Positions 17,854 to 26,044 of a stretch of 64,000 bases of DNA are shown piece by piece (position 1 is the stretch's first letter; each line of letters opens with the position of its first letter). The stretch is from Pseudonocardia broussonetiae (GTDB taxonomy: Bacteria > Actinomycetota > Actinomycetes > Mycobacteriales > Pseudonocardiaceae), in contig NZ_CP053564.1 of the NCBI RefSeq assembly GCF_013155125.1, forward strand, positions 131,501 to 195,500, in the 5' to 3' direction. Position numbers and translations under genes: made by a program. Below the pieces are notes generated by a model, which worked only from the letters and a program-made list of their open reading frames with translations, had not been told where the DNA came from and did no database searches.

Positions 17854-18837
17854 GTGAGCGACCTGATCTCGATCGACGACATCGCCGTGGCGGCCGACCG
17901 CATCGACGGCCACGTCGTGCGCACCCCGACCGTCCCGTCCCCCGGGCTCTCCGGGCACCTCGGCGTCCCCGTCACGCTGAAGCTGGAACTGCTGCAGCGG
18001 ACGGGGTCGTTCAAGCCGCGCGGTGCGTTCCACAAGCTGCTGGGGCTGTCCGACGCCGAGCGCGCGGCCGGCGTCGTCGCGGTCAGCGGCGGCAACCACG
18101 GGCTCGCCGTCGCCGACACCGCGGGCGCGCTCGGCGTCGCCGCGACGATCGTCATGCCGGAGTCCGTGCCCGCGCGGGCGGTGCAGCTGTGCCGCGCCGC
18201 CGGCGCCGACGTCCGGCTCACCCCGGACATGTCCGGCGCGTTCGCCCTGCTCGACGAGCTGGTGGCGGGCGGGATGACGCTGCTGCACCCGTTCGACGAC
18301 CGCGAGGTCGTGGCCGCGCAGGGCACGGTGGGCCTGGAGTTCGCAGCCGCGGCACCGGGCGTCACCGACGTCCTGGTGAGCATCGGCGGCGGCGCCCTGA
18401 TCTCCGGGGTCGCCACCGCGTTCCCCGGGGTCCGGGTGTGGGGCGTGGAGACCGAGGGCGCCGACGCCATGACCCGCGCACTCGCCGCGGGGGCGCCGGT
18501 GCCGATCGCGCCGACGTCGATCGTCTCGACGCTCTCGGCCCCCCACGTCTCGCAGCTCACGCTCGACCACGTGCGCGAGCGGGTGGAGGAGGTGCTGGTG
18601 GTGTCCGACGCCGACGCCGTGCGCGGCACCCTCACCCTCGCCGAGCAGGCCAAGGTCTGGGCGGAGCCGGCCGCGGGGTGCCTGGTGGCGGCCGCCGGCG
18701 CGGTGCTCGACCGGGTGGGGTCCGATGCACACCTGGGGCTGGTGGTGTGCGGCGGGAACGTGACGGTGGAGTCGTTGGCGGGGTGGACGGAGCGGTACAC
18801 GGCCACCCCCTTCCCGGACCGGGCTGGGGTGCGCTGA
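17854..18837 (+). CDS. PLP-dependent threonine/serine dehydratase-like enzyme
   Basis: 327 residues, fold type II PLP enzyme. The Schiff-base lysine is in TGSFKPRGAF (about residue 54), the substrate loop is VSGGNHGLAV, and the phosphate cup is SIGGGALISG. C-terminal LVVCGGNVTVE closes the active site. There is no regulatory ACT domain, so it resembles catabolic threonine dehydratase, serine racemase or hydroxyaspartate dehydratase rather than biosynthetic IlvA. TAGCGT (17842-17847) lies 6 nt before the GTG, so the mRNA is likely leaderless and the gene independent of the glycerol operon. Confidence 0.85.
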   Translation: MSDLISIDDIAVAADRIDGHVVRTPTVPSPGLSGHLGVPVTLKLELLQRTGSFKPRGAFHKLLGLSDAERAAGVVAVSGGNHGLAVADTAGALGVAATIVMPESVPARAVQLCRAAGADVRLTPDMSGAFALLDELVAGGMTLLHPFDDREVVAAQGTVGLEFAAAAPGVTDVLVSIGGGALISGVATAFPGVRVWGVETEGADAMTRALAAGAPVPIAPTSIVSTLSAPHVSQLTLDHVRERVEEVLVVSDADAVRGTLTLAEQAKVWAEPAAGCLVAAAGAVLDRVGSDAHLGLVVCGGNVTVESLAGWTERYTATPFPDRAGVR

Positions 18838-19170
18838 CGGTTCGCGTCCCTCGCCGGGTCTGGCCGCGTCGGAGCGCTGTGGTGGTGACCGTGATCCCGC
18901 GGAACGGCAGCGGGCGGTTGGTCGGCCATCCGCGTACGCCTGGTCGTGCGCGGGAGGCCACGAGGTGCGCACGTCCACGTCCGGCCTTGGGCCGGCGGCC
19001 ACGAGGTGCGCGCCGGACACGGCCGCACCGGCCCGCGCACCGGGTTCGTATGCCGCACACAGGCTGCAGCCGGTGTGTCGACGATGCGCTCGGTGTGCGG
19101 GGACGGCGGGAGGAGCGGCTGCGAGGGGTCTGCCGCACCCCCGGGTGTGGGACTCGTTCCCGCGGGCCGT

Positions 19171-19297
19171 GACGGCTCCCGCGCGCTGAACCGGCTCCCG
19201 CCTGCACCGGCTCCCGCGCTGCACCGGCTCCCGCGCTGCACCGGCTCCCGCGCGCCGAGACGGCTCCCGCGCACCGAACCGGCTCCCGCGCGGCCCC
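19171..19297 (+). repeat. Tandem repeat, seven units of 16-19 bp
   Basis: Seven imperfect copies with the core CCGGCTCCCGCGCTGC (the core GGCTCCCGC is constant, the linker varies between GCTGAA, TGCA, GCTGCA, GCCGAGA and GCACCGAA). Direct, not inverted, and without spacers long enough for a CRISPR array. Confidence 0.85.
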
Positions 19298-19390
19298 GGG
19301 AGCGTGCGGGAACGTGAAACGTGCGCGGGAGTCGGGAACGCGCGCGTGAAGCCTGAGCCGCCGGCCCGCGTCCGCACGCACCGGTGCTGC

Positions 19391-19408
19391 CGCGTTCCGC
19401 GGAACGCG
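19391..19408. repeat. 18-nt perfect palindrome
   Basis: CGCGTTCCGCGGAACGCG reads the same on both strands. It is followed 12 nt later by an imperfect palindrome (19420-19474) whose ends are GATCAAGG and CCTTGATC. Possible operator or transcript hairpin about 250 nt upstream of the monooxygenase gene. Confidence 0.8.
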
Positions 19409-19656
19409 ATGCGCCCGCCGATCAAGGGCGGATGGTCGCTCGTGGATCACCGACCACGACCATCTGCCTTGATCACCGGCGCAAGGGGGTCGCAAGCGGC
19501 CCGGCGGCGCGGCGCGGCACCGGGCTGGGCAGCGTCGCTGCGGCAGGGGCCGGCCGGTCGATGCGGGCCGGGCGGAGCGCCCCACGCCCGACCCCCACCG
19601 ACGCACACCACAACCACCACGGGATGGGCGTGACGGGTGCGGGTGTTGGGGTGGGT

Positions 19657-20682
19657 GTGCGTACCGAGGTCGTCGTCATCGGGGCCGGGCAGGCCGGGTT
19701 GTCGGCCGCGTCCGGGCTCGCCCGGGCCGGGGCCGATTTCGTCGTGCTGGACGGCGAGGACGGGCCCGGTGGGGCGTGGCGGCACCGCTGGCCCACCCTC
19801 CGCGTCGACGACGCCCACCGCATCCACGACCTCCCCGGCCTGCACTTCGACCCCGCCGACCCCACGCGGCCCGCGGCGGAGGTCGTGCCGGAGTACTTCG
19901 GCGACTACGAGCGCGAGTTCGGGCTGGCCGTCGAGCGGCCGGTGCACGTCCTCGGGGTCCACGACGCCGATCCGGACCTGCGCGTCGAGACCGACCGCGG
20001 CACCTGGACCACCCGCGCGCTGATCAACGCCACCGGCACCTGGACCCGCCCGTTCGTGCCCCGCTACCCCGGCACCTTCGACGGCCGGCAGCTGCACACC
20101 GCCGACTACCGCGGGCCCGCCGGGATGGCCGGGAAGCGCGTGGTCGTCGTCGGCGGCGGCACCTCGGCGGTGCAGCTGCTGATCGAGATCGCGGCCGTCG
20201 CCGCCGACACGCTGTGGGTGACGCGTCGCCCGCCGGTCTTCTCCGACGACACCTTCGACGGCCGCGCCGCCGTCGCCCGCGTCGAGGAGCGGGTGCGGGC
20301 GGGGCTGGCGCCGGGCAGCGTCGTGTCGGTGACCGGGCTGCTGCGGACGTCCGCCGTCCGCGCCGCCGAGGAGGCGGGTGTGCTCGACCGGCGGCCGGTG
20401 TTCGACCGTCTCGTGCCCGGGGGCGTCGCCTGGGACGACGGCACGACCTACGACGCCGACGTCATCCTCTGGGCCACGGGCTGGCGGGCCGCGCTAGGTC
20501 ACCTCGCGCCGCTGCACCTGCGCGGGCCGGGTGGCGGGATCGTCATGGACGGCACGCGGGTGGTCGCCGACCCGCGCATCCACCTCGTCGGCTACGGCCC
20601 CAGCGCCAGCACGATCGGTGCCAACCGCGCCGGCCGCACCGCGGCGCGGGAGGTGCTGACCCGGCTGGCGGCGGTCGCGTGA
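19657..20682 (+). CDS. Flavin-containing monooxygenase-like oxidoreductase
   Basis: 341 residues from GTG 19657; an in-frame ATG at 19624 would add 11 residues and has no better ribosome-binding site. FAD loop TEVVVIGAGQAGLSAASGLA, then GGAWRHRWPTLRVDD (the GGxW block of the class), and the NADP loop GKRVVVVGGGTSAVQLLIE about 150 residues later. The C-terminal VILWATGWRAALGHL and HLVGYGPSAST match the ATG-containing motif of two-dinucleotide-binding flavoproteins. Oxygenates or oxidises an unknown small substrate with NADPH. The stop overlaps the following acetyltransferase start as GTGA, so the two are coupled. Confidence 0.82.
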   Translation: MRTEVVVIGAGQAGLSAASGLARAGADFVVLDGEDGPGGAWRHRWPTLRVDDAHRIHDLPGLHFDPADPTRPAAEVVPEYFGDYEREFGLAVERPVHVLGVHDADPDLRVETDRGTWTTRALINATGTWTRPFVPRYPGTFDGRQLHTADYRGPAGMAGKRVVVVGGGTSAVQLLIEIAAVAADTLWVTRRPPVFSDDTFDGRAAVARVEERVRAGLAPGSVVSVTGLLRTSAVRAAEEAGVLDRRPVFDRLVPGGVAWDDGTTYDADVILWATGWRAALGHLAPLHLRGPGGGIVMDGTRVVADPRIHLVGYGPSASTIGANRAGRTAAREVLTRLAAVA

Positions 20683-21299
20683 CGACGCTCGCCGGCCTCC
20701 TCTGCGACGCCGCCGACGGCCGCTTCCCGCCGTCGGACGGCGGCTGGGTACGGGTGCCGCCGTGGCGCGCGGGTGTCGGGGCGGTGCTGGCGTTCACCGG
20801 GTTCGCGGTGCTGGCGGTCGACGGCCCGCTGCCCCGTCAGGTCGACGGGTTCGGCGGCGCGCACGACCCGCGCCTGATCACCGCGCTGGCCGGGCCGGAC
20901 GGCTGGATCGACAGCCTCGACGCGCTGCTCGTCGCCCGCGGCACCGGCGGCCCGCCCGCCCTGCGCGCCCGGAACGACCTCGCCGACCACCCGCGCGCCG
21001 CCTTCGCCCGGGCCGTCCGCGACGACGTCCGCGTGCTGGGCCGGGCCGACGGCGACGACGTCGCCGTGCTCGGCCGCGGGATCGCCGGGCTGGCCGAGCT
21101 GAGCATGGAGGTGCCGGCCGGGCGTCGCGGCGGCGCCGGCCGGGCACTGGTGCGCGACGCCCTCACGTGCGTGCCGGACGGCGAGGTCGTGGTCGCGGCG
21201 GTGGCGCCGGGCAACGCGGCCAGCCTGCGGGCGCTGCTGGCGGCGGGGTTCGTGCCGATCGGGTCGTCGCAGCTGTTCCGCCGCGCACCGGCGCCCTGA
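20679..21299 (+). CDS. GNAT-family N-acetyltransferase
   Basis: 206 residues. The acetyl-CoA-binding pyrophosphate loop is PAGRRGGAGRALVRDAL (about residues 147-163), followed by VVVAAVAPGNAASLRALLAAGFVPIG, the usual strand and asparagine-containing helix of the fold. The first 90 residues form a poorly conserved N-terminal part. Coupled to the upstream flavoprotein by a 4-nt overlap, which suggests a shared pathway. The acceptor amine is unknown. Confidence 0.78.
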   Translation: MTTLAGLLCDAADGRFPPSDGGWVRVPPWRAGVGAVLAFTGFAVLAVDGPLPRQVDGFGGAHDPRLITALAGPDGWIDSLDALLVARGTGGPPALRARNDLADHPRAAFARAVRDDVRVLGRADGDDVAVLGRGIAGLAELSMEVPAGRRGGAGRALVRDALTCVPDGEVVVAAVAPGNAASLRALLAAGFVPIGSSQLFRRAPAP

Positions 21300-21322
21300 G
21301 ACGCCCGGCTGCGGCTCGCCCG

Positions 21323-21379
21323 GTTGCAGCAAGGCCACCTTCACGCCATGAACCGTCCACAAGGTGGCCTTGCTGCAAC
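21323..21379. repeat. Palindromic repeat, class B copy 1
   Basis: Left arm GTTGCAGCAAGGCCACCTT (21323-21341), 19-nt loop, right arm 21361-21379: a perfect 19-bp stem. It sits between convergent genes (acetyltransferase and gnd), so it can end both transcripts. A second copy is at 44937. Confidence 0.9.
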
Positions 21380-21406
21380 TCTTCGGGGGGCGGAGCGCCG
21401 GAAGGA

Positions 21407-22834
21407 CTAGCCGTCCGTCCGCACCTCACTGCCGTCCTGACCCCACCGGGTGTGGAACTTGCCCTCGGCGTCGGTGCGCAGGTAGGTGTGCGCGCCGAAG
21501 TAGTCGCGCAGGCCCTGGATGAGGTTGGCCGGGCCGCGCTCGCGGCGGTAGCCGTCGTAGTAGCTCAGCGAGCTCGCGAACGCCGGGATCGCCACGCCCT
21601 GCTGCGTCGCCGTCACCACCACCCGCCGCCACGCGTCCTGCGCGTTCGCGACGGCCTCGGTGAAGTAGGGCACCATCAGCAGGTTGTCGATGTCGGGGTG
21701 CTCGGCGTAGGCGTCGCGGATCCGGTTGAGGAACTGCGCGCGGATGATGCAGCCGCCGCGCCAGATCGTGGCCATGGCGCCGAGGTCGAGGTCCCAGCCG
21801 TTGGCCAGCGAGGCCGCCCGCATCTGCGCGAAGCCCTGCGCGTAGGCCACGACCTTCGAGGCGTAGAGCGCCTGGCGGATGTCGTCGACGAGGCCGTCGG
21901 GGCCCTCGCCGGGGACGGGGCCGGCCAGCGTGGCCGCCGCCGCCCTGCGCTCGTCGCGCAGCGCCGAGAGCCCGCGGGCGAACACCGCCTCGGTGATGCC
22001 GGTGAGCGGCACGCCCAGGCCCAGGGCGTCGACGGCGGTCCAGGTGCCGGTGCCCTTCTGCTCGGCCTGGTCGACGATCACGTCGACGAGCGGGCCGCCC
22101 GTCCGCTCGTCGGTCTTGCCGAGCACCTTCGCGGTGATCTCGATGAGGAACGACTCGAGGTCGCCGGTGTTCCACTCCTCGAAGATCTTCGCGATGGCCG
22201 GGGCGTCGAGCCCGCCGACGTGCGTGAGCAGGTCGTAGGCCTCGGCGATGAGCTGGATGTCGGCGTACTCGATGCCGTTGTGGACCATCTTGACGTAGTG
22301 CCCGGCGCCGTCGGGTCCGACGTGGACGCAGCACGGCGTGCCGTCGACGACCGCGGCGATCGACGTCAGGACCTCCTCGACCTCCGCGTAGGCCGAGGGG
22401 TCGCCGCCGGGCATGATGCTCGGCCCGAGCAGCGCGCCCTCCTCGCCGCCGGACACGCCGATGCCCATGAAGCGCAGCCCGTTGGCGGCGCACTCCTCGG
22501 TGCGGCGCTTGGTGTCCGGGAAGTGCGAGTTGCCGGCGTCGATGATGATGTCGCCCTCGTCGAGCAGCGGCGTGAGCTCGGAGATCACGGCGTCGACGGG
22601 CTTGCCCGCCTTCACCATGACGATGATCCGGCGCGGCTTCTCCAGCGCGGCGACGAACTCCTCCGTCGTCTCGGCGGCGGTGAACTCGCCCTCGCTGCCG
22701 TAGGCCTCCATGAACTCGCGGGTCTTCGCCGTCGTGCGGTTGTGCACGGCGATCGGCACCCCGCGCCGGGCGATGTTGCGGGCCAGGTTCGCCCCCATGA
22801 CGGCCAGGCCGGTGACCCCGATGCGACTGCTCAC
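21407..22834 (-). CDS. gnd: 6-phosphogluconate dehydrogenase, decarboxylating
   Basis: 475 residues, the long form. The NADP-binding start is IGVTGLAVMGANLARNIA. IIIDAGNSHFPDTKRR, FMGIGVSGGEEGALLGPSIM (substrate phosphate site), GHYVKMVHNGIEYADIQLI with the catalytic Lys, and KGTGTWTAVDALGLGVPLTG are all canonical. It converts 6-phosphogluconate to ribulose 5-phosphate, CO2 and NADPH. GTG at 22834 is preceded by AGGAGAG. In the canonical GLGVMGxNLA motif, Ala replaces Gly at the third position. No other pentose-phosphate gene is adjacent. Confidence 0.95.
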   Translation of the reverse strand: MSSRIGVTGLAVMGANLARNIARRGVPIAVHNRTTAKTREFMEAYGSEGEFTAAETTEEFVAALEKPRRIIVMVKAGKPVDAVISELTPLLDEGDIIIDAGNSHFPDTKRRTEECAANGLRFMGIGVSGGEEGALLGPSIMPGGDPSAYAEVEEVLTSIAAVVDGTPCCVHVGPDGAGHYVKMVHNGIEYADIQLIAEAYDLLTHVGGLDAPAIAKIFEEWNTGDLESFLIEITAKVLGKTDERTGGPLVDVIVDQAEQKGTGTWTAVDALGLGVPLTGITEAVFARGLSALRDERRAAAATLAGPVPGEGPDGLVDDIRQALYASKVVAYAQGFAQMRAASLANGWDLDLGAMATIWRGGCIIRAQFLNRIRDAYAEHPDIDNLLMVPYFTEAVANAQDAWRRVVVTATQQGVAIPAFASSLSYYDGYRRERGPANLIQGLRDYFGAHTYLRTDAEGKFHTRWGQDGSEVRTDG

Positions 22835-22857
22835 AACTCTCCTCACGACGACGGACG

Positions 22858-22926
22858 ATCGGCACTCCGGAGCCATACTGCTGTCTCGGGAGCCCGAAAA
22901 CAGCAGGCCGGCTCCGAAGTGCCGAT
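22858..22926. repeat. Nested stem-loop between the F420-type gene and gnd
   Basis: Outer 17-bp arms 22858-22874 (ATCGGCACTCCGGAGCC) and 22910-22926 with one mismatch. Inner arms CTGCTGT (22879-22885) and ACAGCAG (22900-22906). Both flanking genes run on the minus strand, so it probably ends the upstream transcript or folds in the gnd leader. Confidence 0.8.
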
Positions 22927-22933
22927 GAACACC

Positions 22934-23800
22934 CTAGAGCGACGCCACCGCGGGGATGATCTCCTTGCCGATCAGCTCCAGGCGCTCGGGCTTCCACACC
23001 TCGGGGACCCAACCGTGGGCCTCGTTGATGCCGAGCGCGGCCAGGCCCTGGAGCTGCGTGAGCAGGGCGTCGACCTTCTCGCCCTTCTCCCCCGCGTCCA
23101 GCGGGAACATCACCGTCTTCTCGATGGAGTCGTAGTCGCGCCCGACGTCGGCGCAGTGCCCGCGCAGGATCTCGAGCTTGCGCTCCAGGTCCGGTCCGGC
23201 GAACAGGTTGCAGGCGTCGGCGTACTGCGCGACCAGGCGCAGGGTCTTCTTCTCCCCGCCGCCGCCGATGAGGATCGGCGGGCGCCGCAGCGGCGCCGGC
23301 GTGTTCAGCGTCCGGCCGAGCCGGTAGTGCTTGCCCTCGTAGGGCGCGTCGCCCTCGGCCCACATCTGCAGGCAGATCTGCAGGGTCTCCTCGAGGCGCT
23401 CGAACCGCTCGGCCGTGCCGGGGAACGGCAGCCCCAGCCCGATGGCCTCCTCGTCGTTCCACGCGGCGCCGATGCCGAGCCACGCGCGGCCCTTCGACAG
23501 GACGTCGAGGGTCGTCACGAGCTTGGCCAGCATGCCCGGCTCGCGGTAGGTGACGGCGGTGACCCAGGCCAGCAGCTGGACGCGCTCGGTGCGCGCCGCG
23601 ATGTAGCCCAGCGTCGTGTAAGCCTCCAGCATGTCGTTCTCGATCGGGCCGACGGGCCGGATCTGCCAGACGTGGTCCATGACGCTCACGCGGGCGAAAC
23701 CGGCCTCCTCGGCCGCCACGACGACGCGCGTCAGGTCGTCGGCGAGCCCGGCGGGCCCGCTCGGGTAGGTGAAGTCCGCGACGTGCAGACCGATCTCCAC
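22934..23800 (-). CDS. LLM-class F420-dependent oxidoreductase
   Basis: 288 residues. The luciferase-like monooxygenase barrel is shown by VVAAEEAGFARVSVMDHVWQ, LLAWVTAVTYREPGMLAKLV, TTLDVLSKGRAWLGIGAAWN and PPILIGGGGEKKTLRLVAQY. This subgroup is normally annotated as F420-dependent in actinobacteria. GTG at 23800 lies behind AAGAGAGAG. A minus-strand TAGCGT (23846-23851) is a likely -10, giving a leader of about 40 nt. Transfers hydride from reduced F420 to an unknown substrate. Confidence 0.85.
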   Translation of the reverse strand: MEIGLHVADFTYPSGPAGLADDLTRVVVAAEEAGFARVSVMDHVWQIRPVGPIENDMLEAYTTLGYIAARTERVQLLAWVTAVTYREPGMLAKLVTTLDVLSKGRAWLGIGAAWNDEEAIGLGLPFPGTAERFERLEETLQICLQMWAEGDAPYEGKHYRLGRTLNTPAPLRRPPILIGGGGEKKTLRLVAQYADACNLFAGPDLERKLEILRGHCADVGRDYDSIEKTVMFPLDAGEKGEKVDALLTQLQGLAALGINEAHGWVPEVWKPERLELIGKEIIPAVASL

Positions 23801-23969
23801 GGTGCTCTCTCTTCCGCGGCCGCCACGCACGACCGCCCGTCACCGACGCTAGACCCGACCGCGAGGCGGTGCCTGGGAGCGTCGATCCCACCCTCGCGAC
23901 GGCGCAGCGTTCCGCCATCCGGTACGGCGCACTCCCCTCCTGCGGCGGGCGCGCCGTAGCGTGCGCGAC

Positions 23970-24710
23970 GTGGCGGACTACGAAGTGGTGCTCCTGCGGC
24001 ACGGTGAGACGCTCGGCTACGACGGCGACCTCGGGCTCACCCCGCTCGGCGAGCAGCAGGCCCGCCAGCGCGGCGCCGCGCTCGCCAAGGAGATCGATCC
24101 GGGCACGACCGTCCGCATGCCGCACGCGCGCACCGCGCGGGCCATCGCGACAGCCGTCGGGCTGCGGGAGGCGCTGGTCGAGGGCGGGGTCGAGCCCGAG
24201 CCGCTGCACCCCGACCCGTGGTTCGACAACCTGCGCCACTCGCTGCACGGCCGGGGCGTCGACGCGTCCACGGCCGTCGCCGAGCGGCTGGCGCTGACCG
24301 GCGACCTGCCCGACTGGGCGCGCGAGTACGACCGCTTCGACTCCGACTACCGCTCCGTCGCCGCGGCGGGCGGCCCGATCGAGTACTGGCTGCACAACCC
24401 GACGCTGTACTTCGAGCCGCCGCACGTCGCCGCGCACCGGTTCTGGCGCGGCATCGCCGAGGCCCGCGACGACACCGTCGACGACCTGCTCGTCGTCGTC
24501 GCCACGCACTCGGCGCCGATGCGCGCGTTCATGGCCACCACGCTGGGCCACGATCCGGGCGAGCCGCACAACCTCGAGGACATCCGCGTGCGCGTGCGCC
24601 CCGACGACACCACCGAGGTCGTCTTCCGCGGCACGACCACCGCGATGGTCGTGCCGCCGCACCTGCCCCCGTGGATCGACCGCGCCTGGTTCGAGTCGTT
24701 CGGGCGCTAG
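23970..24710 (+). CDS. Histidine phosphatase superfamily protein
   Basis: 246 residues. VVLLRHGETLGYDGDLGLTP carries the RHGE catalytic motif and LLVVVATHSAPMRAFM the second catalytic histidine. The insert of about 100 residues between them (HPDPWFDNLRHSLHGRG onward) is larger than in phosphoglycerate mutases. TAGCGT (23957-23962) is 7 nt before GTG 23970, so I prefer this start to the in-frame GTG at 23961. Dephosphorylates an unknown substrate. Its stop is 1 nt from the stop of the opposite gene. Confidence 0.78.
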   Translation: MADYEVVLLRHGETLGYDGDLGLTPLGEQQARQRGAALAKEIDPGTTVRMPHARTARAIATAVGLREALVEGGVEPEPLHPDPWFDNLRHSLHGRGVDASTAVAERLALTGDLPDWAREYDRFDSDYRSVAAAGGPIEYWLHNPTLYFEPPHVAAHRFWRGIAEARDDTVDDLLVVVATHSAPMRAFMATTLGHDPGEPHNLEDIRVRVRPDDTTEVVFRGTTTAMVVPPHLPPWIDRAWFESFGR

Positions 24711-24711
24711 C

Positions 24712-25566
24712 TCAGATGTTCATGGCCTCCGGCGGGCGCCCGGGCGGGACGCTGCCCGCGCCGGGGGCGTCGCTCGTCGCCACCGGGGCGTCGAGGCCGA
24801 GGGTGTAGGCCGTCATCGACAGCGACCCGTAGGCGTACCCGTCGACGAGCACGTCGGTGCCGCTCCCGGACGCCGCGCCGAGCCCGGCCAGGTAGAGCAG
24901 CGGGATGAAGTGGTCCGGGGTGGGCACGGCGAGGTCGAAGTCGCGCGAGCCGGTGATCCCGGGCAGGGCGTCGGGCGAGCCCGTCATCGTGGCGCGGGCG
25001 GCGTCGTCGAAGCGCTGCGCCCAGTCGAAGCCCTCGTCGCGGCGGCGCGGGTCCATGCCGCCGAGGTTGTGCACGACGTTGCCGCTGCCGACGACCAGCA
25101 CGCCGCTCTCGCGCAGCGGGGCGAGCCGCGCGCCGAGCTCGAGGTGCTGGTCGAAGGACTTGCCGGCGTCGATCGACAGCTGCACCACGGGCACGTCGGC
25201 CTCGGGGAACATGTGCGCCAGCACCGACCACGTGCCGTGGTCGATGCCCCAGCTGTCGACGTCCTGGCCGACCCACGTCGGCTTGGCGATCTCCTCGACC
25301 TCCGCCGCCACCTCGGGAGCGCCGGGCGCGGGGTAGTCGAAGGCGAACAGGTCGCCGGCGAAGCCGAAGAAGTCGTGGATCGTGCGCGGTCGCGGCATCG
25401 CCGTGACGGCGGTGGCACCGATGTACCAGTGCGCCGACACGACGAGCACCGCGCGCGGCCGGGGCAGGGCCGCCCCGAGCGCGCGCCAGGACTCGGTGTA
25501 GCGGTTGGACTCGAGAGCGTTCATCGGGCTGCCGTGCCCGACGAACGCCGCCGGCATGGTGGTCAT
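24712..25566 (-). CDS. 4,5-DOPA extradiol dioxygenase-like protein (LigB family)
   Basis: 284 residues. PAAFVGHGSPMNAL, VLVVSAHWYIG, WGIDHGTWSVLAHMFP and VVGSGNVVHNLG contain the histidines that bind the metal in the YgiD/DODA group of class III extradiol dioxygenases. Ring-opens catechols such as DOPA, although bacterial YgiD members often have unknown physiological substrates. The ATG lies 2 nt after the stop of the DoxX gene, so both are probably one transcript under the palindromic operator at 25960. The Ala/Gly/Pro-rich tail is poorly conserved. Confidence 0.85.
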   Translation of the reverse strand: MTTMPAAFVGHGSPMNALESNRYTESWRALGAALPRPRAVLVVSAHWYIGATAVTAMPRPRTIHDFFGFAGDLFAFDYPAPGAPEVAAEVEEIAKPTWVGQDVDSWGIDHGTWSVLAHMFPEADVPVVQLSIDAGKSFDQHLELGARLAPLRESGVLVVGSGNVVHNLGGMDPRRRDEGFDWAQRFDDAARATMTGSPDALPGITGSRDFDLAVPTPDHFIPLLYLAGLGAASGSGTDVLVDGYAYGSLSMTAYTLGLDAPVATSDAPGAGSVPPGRPPEAMNI

Positions 25567-25568
25567 GC

Positions 25569-25934
25569 TCAGGCAGGGTAGGCGAAGCGGAGCACCGCGA
25601 GGACCAGCGAGAGGACGCCCAGCACCAGCGGCGGCACGAACGGCTCCTTGCGCCGGACGTGCACGACGACCGCACCGGCCATGACCAGCGCCAGGCCGAT
25701 CGCGGCGACCGGCACCAGCCAGGTCGCGATGCCGGTGACCGCCGGCAGGATGAGCCCGATCGCCCCGAGCACCTCGAGGACGCCGATGCCCTTCACGGCG
25801 GAGTCGGAGAAGTCCTCGGCGAAGCCCATGCCCGACGCCACGAGGGCGGGCCGCGGGCGGGCGAGCTTCATGCCGCCGGCGCCGAGGAAGGCGAGGGCGA
25901 GGACGATCTGCAGGATCCAGGCGACGACGGTCAC
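25569..25934 (-). CDS. DoxX family membrane protein
   Basis: 121 residues with four predicted membrane spans. LALAFLGAGGMKLARP and GFAEDFSDSAVKGIGVLEVLGAIGLILP match the DoxX/DUF4870-like small membrane family. I chose GTG 25934 because GGGAG lies about 9 nt before it. A TTG further upstream would fall within the promoter -10 (TACGTT on the minus strand, 25975-25980). DoxX proteins are linked to redox or thiosulfate systems in other organisms, but their function is unclear. Pairs with the extradiol dioxygenase downstream. Confidence 0.78.
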   Translation of the reverse strand: MTVVAWILQIVLALAFLGAGGMKLARPRPALVASGMGFAEDFSDSAVKGIGVLEVLGAIGLILPAVTGIATWLVPVAAIGLALVMAGAVVVHVRRKEPFVPPLVLGVLSLVLAVLRFAYPA

Positions 25935-25959
25935 GGTGCGCTCCCAGCGCTCGGACGGA

Positions 25960-25973
25960 CTTGAGTTCTCAAG
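25960..25973. promoter_or_regulatory. Palindromic operator candidate at the DoxX promoter
   Basis: CTTGAG-TT-CTCAAG is a perfect 6-2-6 dyad lying directly downstream of the minus-strand -10 TACGTT, where a bound repressor would block initiation. A second ACTTGA half site lies 31 nt away (25989-25994), about three helical turns. The form resembles MarR- or HxlR-type boxes; no such regulator is encoded next to it. Confidence 0.6.
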
Positions 25974-26044
25974 CAACGTAGCGCAAACAACTTGAACATT
26001 GAAGCACTGAGGCCGTTCCGTGACCGGTGGCGCATGATGATCAC

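Larger units (their letters stand above)
18838..19656. other. Intergenic region with repeats and palindromes, no convincing gene
   Basis: About 820 bases. Open frames on both strands give Arg/Pro/Ala-rich or low-complexity translations with no recognisable motif, so I call no gene. It contains the direct repeat GGCCACGAGGTGCGC (near 18957 and 18997), a tandem repeat at 19171-19297, an 18-nt perfect palindrome at 19391-19408 and an imperfect long palindrome at 19420-19474. Confidence 0.7.

Noticed and set aside
19171..19297. Possible CRISPR array
   Set aside because: Units are contiguous direct repeats of 16-19 bp with no unique spacers of 30-40 bp and no cas genes.
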